From positions 1 to 24,745 of the forward strand of contig CAZMUZ010000052.1 of NCBI GenBank assembly GCA_964569315.1: a stretch of 24,745 nucleotides of DNA, given 5' to 3'. Shown piece after piece: positions 24,574-24,745 of the stretch; the stretch's first letter is position 1, and every line of letters begins with the position of its first letter. This DNA is from CADEFF01 sp964569315. Lineage in GTDB: Bacteria; Pseudomonadota; Alphaproteobacteria; Dongiales; Dongiaceae. The position numbers and the translations under genes were made by a program. Under the pieces are notes generated by a model, which had not been told where the DNA came from, did not search any database, and saw only the letters and a list, made by a program, of their open reading frames with translations.

Positions 24574-24745
24574 CCGCGAGATGGGCCGGTTTGCCGCGGC
24601 CGAAACAGGGCTGCACCGCCGGCAGGGCATGACAGCACCGGCCGGTTTCGGGGTGGCGCTTGCGCTCGATTTCATGTTATCGCCAAAGCCGGATTTCACA
24701 GGAAAACGGACCGTGCCGCGGCGCCCCGCCGCCGCCGGCCCCGAC

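Larger units (their letters stand above)
24509..24745. other. Region upstream of gabD to window end
   Basis: These 237 bases hold the gabD promoter and ribosome site near 24509-24575. Beyond that, a + strand frame is open from an ATG at 24630 to the window edge (39 codons), and a GTG at 24713 is preceded by AGGAAAA. Either could begin a divergent gene, but the visible peptide is not recognisable and neither start is firmly supported. Confidence 0.3.

Overview
The window is GC-rich, gene-dense chromosomal DNA from an alphaproteobacterium, most likely from the Rhodospirillales group or a relative. That placement is an inference from gene content: a short BolA next to a CGFS glutaredoxin, a stand-alone rpsD, TrmJ, CimA, a second-type GluRS beside CysRS, glutamine-dependent NadE and class II DAHP synthase. 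No rRNA, tRNA, CRISPR array, insertion sequence or phage gene was seen. No gene-free stretch exceeds about 240 bases.

Layout. Bases 1-2639 run on the + strand: the end of bolA, grxD, and a large three-part protein (FkbM methyltransferase, TPR-like helices, fucosyltransferase-like domain). Bases 2656-7876 run on the - strand: a DODA-type dioxygenase with a curcumin-reductase-like MDR enzyme; rpsD with its own promoter, leader and candidate terminator; and cimA-trmJ. A LysE-family exporter (+) follows. A compact - strand operon nadE-gltX-cysS occupies 8694-13103. It diverges from an M20 deacylase gene (+, 13206-14480) across a 102-base region with two candidate promoters inside a perfect 10-bp inverted repeat. 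The rest is - strand: an aroG-pncB-KimA-like transporter operon (14541-19065), then gabD, an ABC ATPase, its membrane partner and gor (19262-24508).

How the genes relate. Most are housekeeping genes. Two NAD-pathway enzymes (PncB, making nicotinate mononucleotide, and NadE, the last step) sit in different operons. Several NAD(P)-linked or glutathione-linked enzymes lie nearby (GabD, Gor, the MDR reductase, the CGFS glutaredoxin with BolA). CimA and class II DAHP synthase are entry enzymes for isoleucine and aromatic amino acids, and GltX and CysS charge tRNAs.

The least ordinary item is the 671-residue methyltransferase/TPR/fucosyltransferase-like fusion between grxD and rpsD. The best unexplained non-coding signals are the nadE/M20 divergent control region, the rpsD leader, and a dyad centred on the gabD -10 box. 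I found no clear evidence of a wholly new multi-gene system.
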